Shown one piece after another: positions 63,813-64,000 of a stretch of 64,000 nucleotides of DNA. Position 1 is the stretch's first letter; each line of letters begins with the position of its first letter. The notes beneath the pieces are model-generated. The model ran no database searches. It was given only the letters and a program-made list of their open reading frames with translations, and was not told where the DNA came from. This DNA is from Roseovarius pacificus (GTDB lineage Bacteria; Pseudomonadota; Alphaproteobacteria; Rhodobacterales; Rhodobacteraceae): contig NZ_FRBR01000008.1 in the NCBI RefSeq assembly GCF_900142665.1, positions 62,001 to 126,000 on the forward strand. The letters run 5' to 3'. Position numbers and translations under genes: made by a program.

Positions 63813-64000
63813 TCACGGATCCTGCGGCGGGGTCAGCCCGCCGCGTGCGCGCAAAGCCTCGGCCACATGTTCGGCGTCGTCAATGGCAATCAGGGTGATC
63901 GGCAGGGCGATCTGCCAGCCCACGCGCCGCGCACTGCGCGCGCGCCAGGCGTCGATCAGCTTGTGCGCCTTGTCCATCAGGACGGGGATGAAGCGCACCA
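63813..64000 (-). CDS. ECF transporter T component (BioN/CbiQ-like), C-terminal part, partial
   Basis: The minus-strand frame ending with the stop at 63813 runs out of the window at 64000. It reads RFIPVLMDKAHKLIDAWRAR, then RRVGWQIALPITLIAIDDAEHVAEALRARG, which fits the C-terminal coupling region of EcfT/BioN proteins; the paired Ala-Arg-containing helices contact the ATPase. The ATG-like start at 63998 is actually GTG inside the gene. Next to bioY it should form the biotin ECF importer with a BioM ATPase outside the window. Confidence 0.82.
   Translation of the reverse strand, partial: VRFIPVLMDKAHKLIDAWRARSARRVGWQIALPITLIAIDDAEHVAEALRARGGLTPPQDP

Noticed and set aside
1..64000. tRNA, rRNA, insertion sequence or prophage genes
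   Set aside because: No tRNA T-loop with a matching fold, no rRNA stretch, no transposase, integrase or phage structural gene was recognised on either strand.

Overview
The window is a 64 kb piece of a GC-rich alphaproteobacterial chromosome, almost certainly from the Rhodobacterales (Roseobacter group). Support comes from the gene order ybgC-tolQRAB-pal-ybgF-tilS-ftsH, the aa3 oxidase order coxB-ctaB-small protein-ctaG-coxC-surf1-thrC, Rhodobacteraceae-type DUF proteins (DUF6494, DUF6505, DUF3305, DUF3306), and frequent 4-base start/stop overlaps. No tRNA, rRNA, CRISPR array, insertion sequence or prophage was recognised. Coding density is high.

Layout. 0-7.7 kb: end of a solute-binding protein, an RNA-ligase-like phosphodiesterase, then the envelope Tol-Pal system and tilS. 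7.7-14.5 kb: ftsH, a Tam-like methyltransferase, a MOSC protein, the one-carbon genes fhs and folD, and a hotdog thioesterase. 14.5-16.1 kb: a membrane-anchored LytTR regulator beside a DUF4405 membrane protein, with a perfect inverted repeat over the latter's leader. 16.1-28.5 kb: a tad (tight adherence, Flp pilus) cluster read on the minus strand from two Flp pilins through cpaB, cpaC, an OmpA-like protein, cpaE, cpaF, tadB, tadC, two TPR lipoproteins, the prepilin peptidase and an AAA ATPase. tadE/F/G-type pseudopilins are not in the window. 28.8-35 kb: lytic transglycosylase, the two subunits of a CoA-transferase, topA and dprA. 35.0-35.8 kb: a low-coding stretch with an AT-rich patch, 11-bp tandem repeats and a frameshifted Lrp/AsnC remnant. 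35.8-45 kb: tldD, the aa3 cytochrome oxidase and its assembly genes behind a perfect FNR-type box, then thrC, an M16 peptidase and a GNAT acetyltransferase. 45-47.3 kb: an MBL-fold protein and a D-2-hydroxyacid dehydrogenase-like flavoprotein.

47.3-62.8 kb is the most interesting part: a formate dehydrogenase (FDH) island. It holds a membrane-bound, Tat-exported, cysteine-type molybdenum/tungsten FDH (alpha, Fe-S beta, cytochrome b gamma). Around the FDH lie a TorD-type chaperone, a tiny Tat-signal protein, DUF3305 and DUF3306 proteins, and a large polyferredoxin. Further members are a c-type cytochrome fused to what looks like a shortened TupA-type binding domain, a WD40-cytochrome c fusion, a 45-residue membrane protein and a response regulator. 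The regulator has an NtrC-type layout but lacks the GAFTGA loop needed to contact sigma-54. Next to it, on the minus strand, is a tightly overlapped set of DUF6494, Mrp/ApbC, a biotin-ligase-like protein without its catalytic lysine, and DUF6505. I read this as an FDH maturation, electron-transfer and control module; the catalytic core is secure, the roles of the accessory genes are inference. 62.9-64 kb: a cupin, then bioY and the end of a BioN/CbiQ-type protein of a biotin ECF transporter.
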